From positions 124,001 through 188,000 of the forward strand of contig CBDCAS010000019.1 of assembly GCA_965214015.1 (NCBI GenBank): 64,000 bases of DNA, written 5' to 3'. Origin of the DNA: CBDCAS01 sp965214015. GTDB taxonomy: Bacteria > Pseudomonadota > Gammaproteobacteria > Coxiellales > Coxiellaceae. Positions 17,777 through 26,900 of the stretch are shown piece after piece. The number at the start of each line of letters is the position of its first letter. Positions within the stretch are counted from its first letter, which is position 1. The translations under genes and the position numbers were made by a program. The notes below the pieces were generated by a model. The model did not search any database, was not told where the DNA came from, and was given only the letters and a program-made list of their open reading frames with translations.

Positions 17777-18459
17777 GAGAAATCCTCTTCTTTATCCACT
17801 ACTTTATTTTCATTGGCTTTTTTACAAGACAACAATAAAGTAGCTTCCAGCTTCTTTAAAGACCCTACAGTCATTACTACATAATCAAATGCAACTAATT
17901 CAACGGGGTTCAGTCTATCTACTGTACTTAAATCAACCTTAGGGATATTTCGCGAGGATAAATGTAAATTAATATCTTCTTTTTCAATTACCAGCAAGGT
18001 AGATTTAGACTCAATAGACAACAGCTTTAGCTGGGCTATTAAGTGTTTTGTTTTTGGAGTATCTATATTGATATCATTAAGCACAAATAAACGCTCTTGA
18101 CGAATCAACTCAGATACAATAGATGAAATCGCTAAACGATACATTTTACGATTCACTTTTTGCAAATAATTACATTGCCCTGGCCTTGTGGCAAAAGTGA
18201 TGCCTCCTTTACGCCATAATGGGCTACGAGTAGTTCCTGCACGTGCACGACCAGTTCCTTTTTGTCTCCAAGGTTTTGTACCCCCACCTTTTCGCTCAGA
18301 ACGAGTTTTTTGGGCCTTGGTTCCTTGACGCCCTCCTGCTAAATAAGCATTTACTACTTGATGGACTAAACCTTCATTAAAGCAACAAGCAAAAAAATGA
18401 TCAGAAACATTAACTTTGGACAGCTCTTGACGATTATTTGATAAAACAGGGAGTTCCAT
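17773..18459 (-). CDS. rplD: 50S ribosomal protein L4
   Basis: 228 residues, about 25 longer than E. coli L4, with extra residues at the C-terminus (KKANENKVVDKEEDFS). The extended tunnel loop is clear: GTKAQKTRSERKGGGTKPWR then QKGTGRARAG. In E. coli L4 represses the S10 operon; whether the extension matters is not known. Confidence 0.97.
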   Translation of the reverse strand: MELPVLSNNRQELSKVNVSDHFFACCFNEGLVHQVVNAYLAGGRQGTKAQKTRSERKGGGTKPWRQKGTGRARAGTTRSPLWRKGGITFATRPGQCNYLQKVNRKMYRLAISSIVSELIRQERLFVLNDINIDTPKTKHLIAQLKLLSIESKSTLLVIEKEDINLHLSSRNIPKVDLSTVDRLNPVELVAFDYVVMTVGSLKKLEATLLLSCKKANENKVVDKEEDFS

Positions 18460-19109
18460 TATTGAGCCTCTTTTTGCTTGACTGATGGCAATATAACGAC
18501 ATAAATACCTGATGGCCCAGGTACAGCACCTCGAACTAATAGCAAACGCTTATCCGCATCTAATCGAATAATTTTTTGATTTTGAACAACAGTTTTTACA
18601 TTCCCCATTTGCCCTGCCATTTTTTTCCCTTTAAAAACACGGCCTGGTGTTTGACACTGTCCTGTTGAGCCTAAAACACGATGTGATAATGAATTACCAT
18701 GGGTAGCATCTTGCATTCTAAAGTTATGGCGTTTCACTCCTCCTTGAAAGCCTTTACCTTTTGAAGTAGCGTGAACATCTACTGCTTGGCTTTCTTTAAA
18801 ATGATGAAAAAAAACTTCATCACCTAAGTTAAAGTTCTGCAATTCTTTTGGTGTAACACGGAATTCACGGGTTATATATCCAGCTTCAATACCTGCTTTT
18901 TTAAAATGGCCAATTTCTGGTTTTGATACATGGGATGCACGGCGGGTTCCTGCAGTTACTTGGATTGCTGCATAGCCATCTTTCTCCAACGTTTTCACTT
19001 GCGATATACGATTAGAGATTACATGAATTACCGTTACAGGCACTGACTGACCTACTTCGGTAAATACACGTGTCATACCACTTTTTATTCCAATTAATCC
19101 AACCGACAT
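18459..19109 (-). CDS. rplC: 50S ribosomal protein L3
   Basis: 216 residues. Starts MSVGLIGIKSGMTRVF; contains the loop GKGFQGGVKRHNFRMQDATH followed by GNSLSHRVLGSTGQ, with the glutamine that PrmB methylates in enterics. It makes the entrance of the A site. Its end overlaps rplD at one base. Confidence 0.98.
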   Translation of the reverse strand: MSVGLIGIKSGMTRVFTEVGQSVPVTVIHVISNRISQVKTLEKDGYAAIQVTAGTRRASHVSKPEIGHFKKAGIEAGYITREFRVTPKELQNFNLGDEVFFHHFKESQAVDVHATSKGKGFQGGVKRHNFRMQDATHGNSLSHRVLGSTGQCQTPGRVFKGKKMAGQMGNVKTVVQNQKIIRLDADKRLLLVRGAVPGPSGIYVVILPSVKQKEAQ

Positions 19110-19169
19110 CTCTTAATTCTCCAATGAGCTAAAACAAGCTAAATATCTATCTCTTGTACCCATTAAACC

Positions 19170-19502
19170 TTACTCCACATTCTCTACACTAATCTGCACA
19201 TCCACACCAGCGGCCAAATCTAACTTCATCAAAGCATCTACAGTTTTATCTGTAGGTAAATGAATATCCACTAGACGTTTGTGTGTACGAATTTCATATT
19301 GATCACGTGCATCTTTATTAACATGAGGAGAAACTAGAATCGTGTAACGTTCAATTTTAGTGGGCAATGGAATAGGACCTTTAATTGTTGCTCCTGTACG
19401 CCTTACTGTTTCTACAATTTCTTTTGTAGAAGTATCAATGAGCTTATGATCAAATGCTTTTAAGCGAATTCGAATTCTTTGGTTATTCTTCACCACTGCC
19501 AT
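19170..19502 (-). CDS. rpsJ: 30S ribosomal protein S10
   Basis: 110 residues, a few longer than usual at the N-terminus (MAVVKNNQRIRIRLKAFDHK). The family signature ATIKGPIPLPTKIERYTILVSPHV is intact over two stretches. S10 also binds NusB in antitermination. It lies only 9 bases after tuf, so the str and S10 operons are joined. Confidence 0.97.
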   Translation of the reverse strand: MAVVKNNQRIRIRLKAFDHKLIDTSTKEIVETVRRTGATIKGPIPLPTKIERYTILVSPHVNKDARDQYEIRTHKRLVDIHLPTDKTVDALMKLDLAAGVDVQISVENVE

Positions 19503-19511
19503 TTTAATACC

Positions 19512-20702
19512 TTATTTAATAATTTTAGAGACGACTCCGGCACCAACAGTACGCCCTCCCTCACGAATAGCAAACCGTAAGCCTTCCTCCATCGCAATCG
19601 GCGCAATCAACTTAACCACTACCTTCACATTGTCACCAGGCATCACCATCTCCATATCCGCCGGCAACTCCACCGCACCTGTCACATCCGTCGTCCTAAA
19701 ATAAAACTGCGGACGATATCCTTTCAAAAACGGCGTATGACGACCTCCTTCCTCTTTCGATAACACATACACTTCCGCTTCAAACTCAACATGCGGCGTT
19801 ATCGTACCTGGTTTCGCTAATACCTGACCTCGCTCTACCTCTTCTCGCTTCGTACCGCGTAATAATACACCTACGTTATCTCCCGCTTGACCCTCATCCA
19901 ACAGCTTACGGAACATCTCCACTCCCGTACACGTCGTCGAACTCGTCTCCTTTATCCCTACAATACTCAACTCATCTCCTACATGCACCACGCCTCTCTC
20001 TATACGCCCCGTTACCACCGTCCCTCGACCCGATATCGAAAATATATCCTCTATCGGCATCAAAAAATCTTTATCTACAGCTCGCTCCGGCAACGGTATA
20101 TACGAATCCATCGTCTCTACCAACTTCAATACCGACGGCACTCCTATCTCACTCGTATCCCCTTCTAAGGCCTTTAACGCAGATCCTACTATTATCGGCG
20201 TCTCATCTCCCGGAAAATCATACGCACTTAACAACTCCCTCACTTCCATCTCTACCAATTCCAGTAGCTCTTCATCATCCACTAAATCCGACTTGTTCAT
20301 ATACACTACTATGTAAGGCACTCCCACTTGTCGAGCCAGCACTATATGCTCTCGTGTTTGCGGCATCGGACCATCTGCCGCACTCACTACTAAAATCGCT
20401 CCGTCCATCTGCGCCGCACCCGTAATCATGTTCTTTACATAATCCGCATGTCCTGGACAATCCACATGCGCATAGTGACGCTTCTCCGTTTGATACTCCA
20501 CATGCGAGGTCGCTATCGTTATACCTCGAGCTCTTTCTTCCGGCGCGTTATCTATCTCTTTAAACGCCTTCGAATCTCCTCCATATTTCTCCGATAAACA
20601 TTTCGTTAACGCCGCCGTTAATGTCGTCTTACCATGGTCTACATGACCTATCGTACCTACATTTACATGCTCTTTGTCTCGGATAAATTGCTCTTTCGAC
20701 AT
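19512..20702 (-). CDS. tufA: Elongation factor Tu, copy A
   Basis: 396 residues, full length. GTPase motifs GHVDHGKT (about 19-26), DCPGHADY (about 82) and NKSD (about 137), and the C-terminal MVMPGDNVK and GGRTVGAGVV. It brings aminoacyl-tRNA to the ribosome. It is protein-identical to the copy at 36068. Codon choice is unlike neighbouring ribosomal genes: many ACG, GCG, TCG, CCG and ATA codons, unexpected in one of the most expressed genes. Confidence 0.98.
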   Translation of the reverse strand: MSKEQFIRDKEHVNVGTIGHVDHGKTTLTAALTKCLSEKYGGDSKAFKEIDNAPEERARGITIATSHVEYQTEKRHYAHVDCPGHADYVKNMITGAAQMDGAILVVSAADGPMPQTREHIVLARQVGVPYIVVYMNKSDLVDDEELLELVEMEVRELLSAYDFPGDETPIIVGSALKALEGDTSEIGVPSVLKLVETMDSYIPLPERAVDKDFLMPIEDIFSISGRGTVVTGRIERGVVHVGDELSIVGIKETSSTTCTGVEMFRKLLDEGQAGDNVGVLLRGTKREEVERGQVLAKPGTITPHVEFEAEVYVLSKEEGGRHTPFLKGYRPQFYFRTTDVTGAVELPADMEMVMPGDNVKVVVKLIAPIAMEEGLRFAIREGGRTVGAGVVSKIIK

Positions 20703-20717
20703 CTAATCTTTCCTCTT
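19512..20717 (-). repeat. 1.2-kb tuf repeat (partner 36068-37273)
   Basis: The two tuf copies appear identical at the DNA level over about 1206 bp when read side by side. Identity begins exactly at the stop codon and extends 15 bases upstream of the start codon, including the ribosome site, then stops abruptly on both sides. Both copies point the same way, 16.6 kb apart, so they could recombine to delete the block between. Confidence 0.9.
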
Positions 20718-20726
20718 CTAAAAAGC

Positions 20727-22820
20727 TCAGGATTGTTTCTTAATAATAGCTTCAGCAATACTTTGCGGGGCTTCAGCATATTTCAAAAATTCCATTGTAT
20801 AATGCGCACGACCTTGACTTAATGAACGCAAATGAGTGGCATAACCAAACATCTCTGCCATAGGCACTTCTACATTAATCACTTTACCAGCAGGATTCTC
20901 ATCCATACCTTGAACTACACCACGACGACGGTTCAAATCACCCACTACATCACCCATATAATCTTCAGGAGTAACCACCTCAACTTTCATAATAGGTTCT
21001 AGTAAAACAGCATTGGCTTTTTTAGCACCTTCCCTAAAACACTGAGAACCTGCGATTTTAAATGCCATTTCACTTGAGTCAACATCATGGAAAGAACCAT
21101 CATATAAAGTAACTTTAACATCAACAACGGGATAGCCTGCAACAACACCATTTTCCATCTGTTGTTTAATACCTTTGTCAACTGCTGGAATATATTCTTT
21201 TGGAATAACACCACCTACGATCTCATTGACAAACTCATAACCTGCTCCTGGTTCTTGCGGCTCAATACGTAACCAAACATGACCATATTGTCCGCGCCCT
21301 CCTGTCTGTCTTATATACTTGCTTTCTTGCTTTATCGATTTTCGAATTGTTTCACGATAGGCAACTTGTGGTTTACCAACATTTGCTTCCACCTTAAATT
21401 CACGCAACATACGATCCACAATAATCTCTAAATGCAACTCACCCATACCAGAAATAATGGTCTGTCCTGATTCAGCATCAGTATGAACACGAAATGAAGG
21501 ATCTTCTTGAGCTAATTTACCTAGAGCAATCCCCATCTTCTCTTGATCTGCTTTTGTTTTTGGCTCTACAGCGACTGAAATTACCGGCTCAGGAAACTCC
21601 ATCCGCTCTAAAGTGATGATATGATTTAAATCACATAAAGTATCTCCAGTCGTTACTGACTTAAGACCTACACAAGCAACAATATCACCGGTATGCACTT
21701 CTTTAATTTCTTCACGAGAGTTGGAGTGCATTTGCAAAATACGACCAATACGCTCTTTTTTATTTTTTACAGGATTGTACACTGAGTCTCCAGACTTCAA
21801 CACACCAGAATAAGAGCGAATAAAAGTTAAGGTACCCACAAAGGGATCTGTCATAATTTTAAAAGCCAATGCAGAAAATGGCCGATCATCAGAAGCTTCT
21901 CGAATATCTTCTAAACCATCTTCATTAACCCCTCGAATTGCTTCAACATCCGTTGGTGCTGGCATATATTCAATGATTGCATCCAGCAATGCTTGCACCC
22001 CTTTATTCTTAAAAGCAGTACCACATAACATCGGTACAATTTCATTAGCAAGTGTTCGCGCGCGCAGACCTCTTTTAATGTCTTCAAGACTCAACTCACC
22101 TTGTTCCAGATACTTTTCCATAAGTTCTTCATTGGATTCAGCCGCTGCTTCTACCATTTGTTCATGATACATTTTACAATCTGCAACTAACGCAGCTGGT
22201 ATCTCTTTCGCTTCATAAGTGGTTCCACGATCATCTTCATTCCAATAAATGGCCTGCATACGAACCAGATCAATGACCCCTTCAAAATGCTCTTCAGCAC
22301 CAATAGGCAACTGAATAGGAATAGGAGTTGCTTTAAGACGGTTTTTTACCTGGTCTACGACTCGTAAAAAATCAGCCCCTGCACGATCCATCTTATTGAC
22401 AAAACCAATACGAGGTACCCTATACTTATTTGCCTGACGCCACACTGTTTCACTTTGTGGCTCAACACCACCTACTGAACAGAACACAGCAACAGCACCA
22501 TCAAGTACACGCAGTGAGCGTTCTACCTCAATAGTAAAATCAACATGGCCAGGCGTATCAATAATGTTAATACGATGCTTCGGAAATTGTTTATCCATCC
22601 CTTGCCAGTAGCAAGTCGTTGCTGCCGATGTAATAGTAATACCACGCTCTTGTTCCTGCTCCATCCAGTCCATGACAGCACTGCCTTCATGCACTTCACC
22701 CATCTTGTGAGAGACACCTGTATAGTAAAGTATACGCTCCGTTGTTGTTGTCTTTCCGGCATCTATATGAGCCATAATCCCAATATTGCGAATTTTATTT
22801 AGTGCAATGTCTCTTGGCAT
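20727..22820 (-). CDS. fusA: Elongation factor G
   Basis: 697 residues from the ATG at 22820 (MPRDIALNKIRNIGIMAHID), behind AGGTGG. G1 motif AHIDAGKT, G3 DTPGHVDF, G4 NKMDRAGA, and domain IV with GQYGHVWLRIEP. It drives translocation. The codon use is ordinary for the region, in contrast to the adjacent tuf. It lies in the str operon between rpsG and tuf. Confidence 0.98.
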   Translation of the reverse strand: MPRDIALNKIRNIGIMAHIDAGKTTTTERILYYTGVSHKMGEVHEGSAVMDWMEQEQERGITITSAATTCYWQGMDKQFPKHRINIIDTPGHVDFTIEVERSLRVLDGAVAVFCSVGGVEPQSETVWRQANKYRVPRIGFVNKMDRAGADFLRVVDQVKNRLKATPIPIQLPIGAEEHFEGVIDLVRMQAIYWNEDDRGTTYEAKEIPAALVADCKMYHEQMVEAAAESNEELMEKYLEQGELSLEDIKRGLRARTLANEIVPMLCGTAFKNKGVQALLDAIIEYMPAPTDVEAIRGVNEDGLEDIREASDDRPFSALAFKIMTDPFVGTLTFIRSYSGVLKSGDSVYNPVKNKKERIGRILQMHSNSREEIKEVHTGDIVACVGLKSVTTGDTLCDLNHIITLERMEFPEPVISVAVEPKTKADQEKMGIALGKLAQEDPSFRVHTDAESGQTIISGMGELHLEIIVDRMLREFKVEANVGKPQVAYRETIRKSIKQESKYIRQTGGRGQYGHVWLRIEPQEPGAGYEFVNEIVGGVIPKEYIPAVDKGIKQQMENGVVAGYPVVDVKVTLYDGSFHDVDSSEMAFKIAGSQCFREGAKKANAVLLEPIMKVEVVTPEDYMGDVVGDLNRRRGVVQGMDENPAGKVINVEVPMAEMFGYATHLRSLSQGRAHYTMEFLKYAEAPQSIAEAIIKKQS

Positions 22821-22825
22821 AACGA

Positions 22826-23413
22826 CTACCACCTATAGTGAGCAAATGCTTGATTTGCTTTTGCCATACGGTGCACATCATCACGCTTACGAACAGCACC
22901 ACCTCGATTATTAAGAGCATCCATAATCTCATTAGATAGACGTATCACCATAGTTTTCTCATTGCGTTGACTTGAATATTCAACTAGCCAGCGCATAGCC
23001 AACGCAGTACGTCTTGTAGATTGAATTTCAACAGGAACTTGATAAGTAGACCCTCCAACCCGTCGTGATTTCACCTCAACCAAAGGAGTGATATTGTCCA
23101 AGGCTTTTTTAAAAGCACTCAAAGCTATTACACGAGCCTCCTCACTTACACGAATATCACTAACAGAAACTGATCGTTCTTCTTTTGAACTGCTCATTTT
23201 AGTATTAACATCATTTTGACTGATTACATCAGCAGCTTTTCCAGTAGATTGGAGCTTTTGCACTACATCATCTAATGCACCATAAACAATACCTTCAGCA
23301 AGAGATTTTTTACCATTACACATTACTGAGTTAATAAACTTCGCCAGTGGGATGCTATGGAACAAAGGGTCTGGCAAAATAGAGCGCTTTGGTGCTTTTT
23401 TTCTTCTAGGCAT
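22826..23413 (-). CDS. rpsG: 30S ribosomal protein S7, with internal insertion
   Basis: 195 residues from the ATG at 23413 (MPRRKKAPKRSILPDP), which is about 40 longer than E. coli S7. The family core is intact on both sides (EVKSRRVGGSTYQVPVE, and the end RMAKANQAFAHYRW). The extra length is one in-frame, serine- and charge-rich segment of about 35 residues inserted after YGALDDVVQ, containing DVNTKMSSSKEERSVSVSD. S7 organises the head and E site. Confidence 0.96.
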   Translation of the reverse strand: MPRRKKAPKRSILPDPLFHSIPLAKFINSVMCNGKKSLAEGIVYGALDDVVQKLQSTGKAADVISQNDVNTKMSSSKEERSVSVSDIRVSEEARVIALSAFKKALDNITPLVEVKSRRVGGSTYQVPVEIQSTRRTALAMRWLVEYSSQRNEKTMVIRLSNEIMDALNNRGGAVRKRDDVHRMAKANQAFAHYRW

Positions 23414-23423
23414 AAATGATTCC

Positions 23424-23798
23424 TTACTCTTTTGGCTTCTTCTGACCGTATTTAGAGCGACCACGACGACGACCTGAAACGCCAGTAGTATCTAAACTGC
23501 CACGAACAATATGATAACGAACCCCTGGTAAGTCTTTGACACGACCACCTCGAATCAACACAACTGAGTGCTCTTGAAGATTATGGCCTTCACCACCAAT
23601 ATAAGCAGTGACCTCATAACCATTGGTAATACGAACACGCGCTACTTTACGCAGTGCTGAGTTCGGCTTTTTAGGAGTTGTTGTATATACACGCGTACAA
23701 ACACCTCGACGCTGCGGACAACCCCCTAAAGCAGGGACATTAGATTTTTTATTTTGAATTTTGCGGGGCTTACGCACCAGCTGGTTAATTCTTGCCAT
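23424..23798 (-). CDS. rpsL: 30S ribosomal protein S12
   Basis: 124 residues. Contains TTPKKPNSALRKVARVRI with the lysine that is altered in streptomycin resistance (here wild-type Lys), and RGGRVKDLPGVRYHIVRG. First gene of the str operon, downstream of the promoter at 23898-23926. Confidence 0.98.
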   Translation of the reverse strand: MARINQLVRKPRKIQNKKSNVPALGGCPQRRGVCTRVYTTTPKKPNSALRKVARVRITNGYEVTAYIGGEGHNLQEHSVVLIRGGRVKDLPGVRYHIVRGSLDTTGVSGRRRGRSKYGQKKPKE

Positions 23799-23897
23799 AG
23801 CTTTCTAACTCTTCGACAAATTTAAAACTTAAAACTACAAGACTTCATTACTACTAAGAAGCAATAATAACGTCAAACAAAGACATAAGGATCGTGG

Positions 23898-23926
23898 ATA
23901 ATAAGTAAGGCCACCTATCCTGTCAA
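23898..23926 (-). promoter_or_regulatory. Promoter of the rpsL (str) operon
   Basis: On the minus strand, TTGACA (plus 23921-23926) and TATTAT (plus 23898-23903) are separated by exactly 17 bases, between the end of rpoC and rpsL. It is a near-consensus sigma-70 promoter placed about 100 bases before rpsL. Confidence 0.75.
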
Positions 23927-23938
23927 GTATTGAGCCCT

Positions 23939-26900
23939 TTACTTTGCTTTTTCTTCACTTTTTTCGACCATATCATTCATTGGTGATGATTTCAGTGCTT
24001 CACTCAATGCTTGTTCTGCTTCACTGGCCATAACTACCTTCTCTTCCTCAGTGACCTCATGACTCTCAATTTTACGTTTATCGGAACGTTGTGCATGATA
24101 AGAAAAACCAGTCCCTGCTGGAATAATGCGACCTACAATAATATTTTCTTTTAAACCACGCAGATCATCACACTTACCAGCAATAGAGGCACCAGTTAAT
24201 ACACGCGTTGTTTCCTGGAACGATGCAGCGGAGAGAAAAGACTCTGTTGCTAAGGATGCCTTGGTAATCCCTAATAATAAACGTTCAAACTTAGCAGGTA
24301 TTTTATCTTCCTTTTTAAGAACATCATTTTGTTTTAATAAGTCATAATATTCTGCCTGTTCACCCGCCAAGCATTCTGAATCACCAGCTTCTGTCACCAA
24401 GACTTTACGCATCATTTGACGAACGATGACCTCAATATGTTTATCATTAATTTTAACACCCTGTAAGCGATATACTTCCTGCACTTCATTAACAATGTAG
24501 TTTGATAAAGCAGTAACACCTAGTAAACGTAAAATATCATGTGGATCCATTGCACCATCAGCAATCACTTCACCTTTCTCTACTGTTTCACCTTCAAATA
24601 CATTGACACGACGCCACTTAGGAATAAGTTGCTCATAAGTAGAGCTATCAGGTGCTGTAATAATAAAACGTCCTTTGTCTTTGGTATCTTTGCCAAAACT
24701 TACAATACCCGATACTTCTGCCAAAATAGCGGCATCTTTTGGCTTACGTGCTTCAAATAAATCAGCTACACGAGGTAAGCCTCCAGTAATATCGCGTGTT
24801 TTTGATGTTTCTTGTGGAATACGTGCAATCACATCCCCTACTGCCACAGTCGCTGCATCTTCCTGATTAATAATCGTTCCTTCTGGCATAAAATACTGTG
24901 CAGGTACCTTACTACCTGGCAAGAAAATATCATTACCTTCATCATCAACCAACTTTAACATCGGCCGCAACTCTTTCCCACTTGAACCGCGTTGCTTTGC
25001 CACAGTAACAACAATACTGGTTAATCCTGTAAGTTCATCAGTTTGACGATTCATAGTCGATCCTTCGACTAAATCAATAAATTTCACTCTACCTGTTACT
25101 TCAGTAATAATCGGATGAGTATGTGGATCCCATTGCGCCACTACCTGACCAGCTTTTACCACCATGCCATCTTTAATCATAATAACAGCACCATAAGGGA
25201 CCTTATACTGTTCACACTCACTGCCTTGACTATCGTGAACTACTAATTGTCCAGAACGAGATACCGCTACTAATTTACCTGATGGATTTTTTACAGTCTT
25301 CATGTTAACCAGTTTGACCTGTCCACTGGTTTTAACTTCAATACTATTTACCGCAGTTGCACGAGAAGCAGCTCCACCAATATGGAAAGTACGCATCGTC
25401 AACTGGGTTCCTGGCTCACCAATTGACTGCGCTGCCACCACACCAACGGCCTCGCCAACATTCACCATATGCCCACGTGCTAAATCACGGCCATAACACA
25501 ACGAACATAAGCCATAACGTGTTCGGCAAGTAATTGCAGATCGAACAACAACACGATCAATACTATTTCGATCCAACAACTCAACCAGCTCTTCATCTAA
25601 CATGGTATTAAAAGGGATCAGCTCTTCATCAGTTTTTGGATGTAGCACTGGCTGTGCTGTAACACGACCTAATACTCGCTCGCGCAATGCTTCAACTACA
25701 TCACCTCCTTCAATATGTGGCTTCATTTCAAGCCCTTCTTCTGTACCGCAGTCTACCTCAATCACAACAAGATCTTGCGCTACATCTACTAGGCGACGTG
25801 TTAAATAACCTGAGTTGGCTGTTTTCAATGCGGTATCTGCTAAACCTTTACGTGCCCCGTGGGTAGAAATAAAGTATTGTAAGACGGTCAAACCTTCACG
25901 AAAGTTAGCGGTAATTGGCGTTTCGATAATAGTACCATCAGGCTTGGCCATCAAACCACGCATACCGGCTAATTGACGAATTTGCGCAGCAGAACCTCGC
26001 GCACCAGAATCTGACATCATGTAAATCGAATTAAACGACTCTTGTGTTACTGCATTACCTTCTTTACTTACAATCACTTCTTTTGATATTTTCTCCATCA
26101 TCGCTTTTGCAACTTGGTCATTAGTATGCGACCAAATATCAATAACCTTGTTGTAGCGCTCACCATGAGTCACTAGGCCAGAAGCGAACTGTTGCTCAAT
26201 TTCACGAACCTCTTCATCTGCTTTAGCAATAATATCTTGTTTTCCATCTGGAATTTCTAAATCGCTAACACCAATTGAAACACCAGAATAAGTGGCATAA
26301 CGATACCCCATATACATTAGCTGATCAGCAAAAATGACAGTTTCCTTGGTGCCCAAACTTCTAAAACAAATATTTAGCAATTTTGAAACCATTTTTTTCG
26401 TCATTGGCCGATCGATGAGATCATAAGTCAACCCCTCAGGAACAATCTCCCACAGTAAAGCACGACCTACTGTTGTTTCAACCAAATGACGGCGCTTCTC
26501 TTTTTCACCTTCTGCATTAAGCATCACTTCATCAATACGAACTTTAATACGTGCGTGCAATTCCACCATGTCATTCTCATAAGCACGTGATACCTCATCT
26601 ACATCACTAAAAATAAAGCCTTCACCTTTGGCATTAATGCGCTCACGCGTCATGTAGTAAAGGCCCAAAATAACATCCTGAGTCGGTACGATAACCGGCT
26701 CGCCATTAGCAGGATGCAAGACGTTATTAGTCGACATCATTAAACAACGAGCTTCAAGTTGCGCCTCTAATGTTAAGGGAACATGTACCGCCATTTGATC
26801 ACCATCGAAATCGGCATTAAATGCAGTACATACTAAAGGATGTAACTGAATAGCTTTACCTTCAACTAATACAGGCTCAAATGCCTGTAAGCCTAAACGA

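Noticed and set aside
19887..20168. Open frame antisense to tuf (same at 36443-36724)
   Set aside because: It is a product of the NCG-rich codon use of tuf, has no family resemblance and a repetitive basic composition; treated as a shadow.
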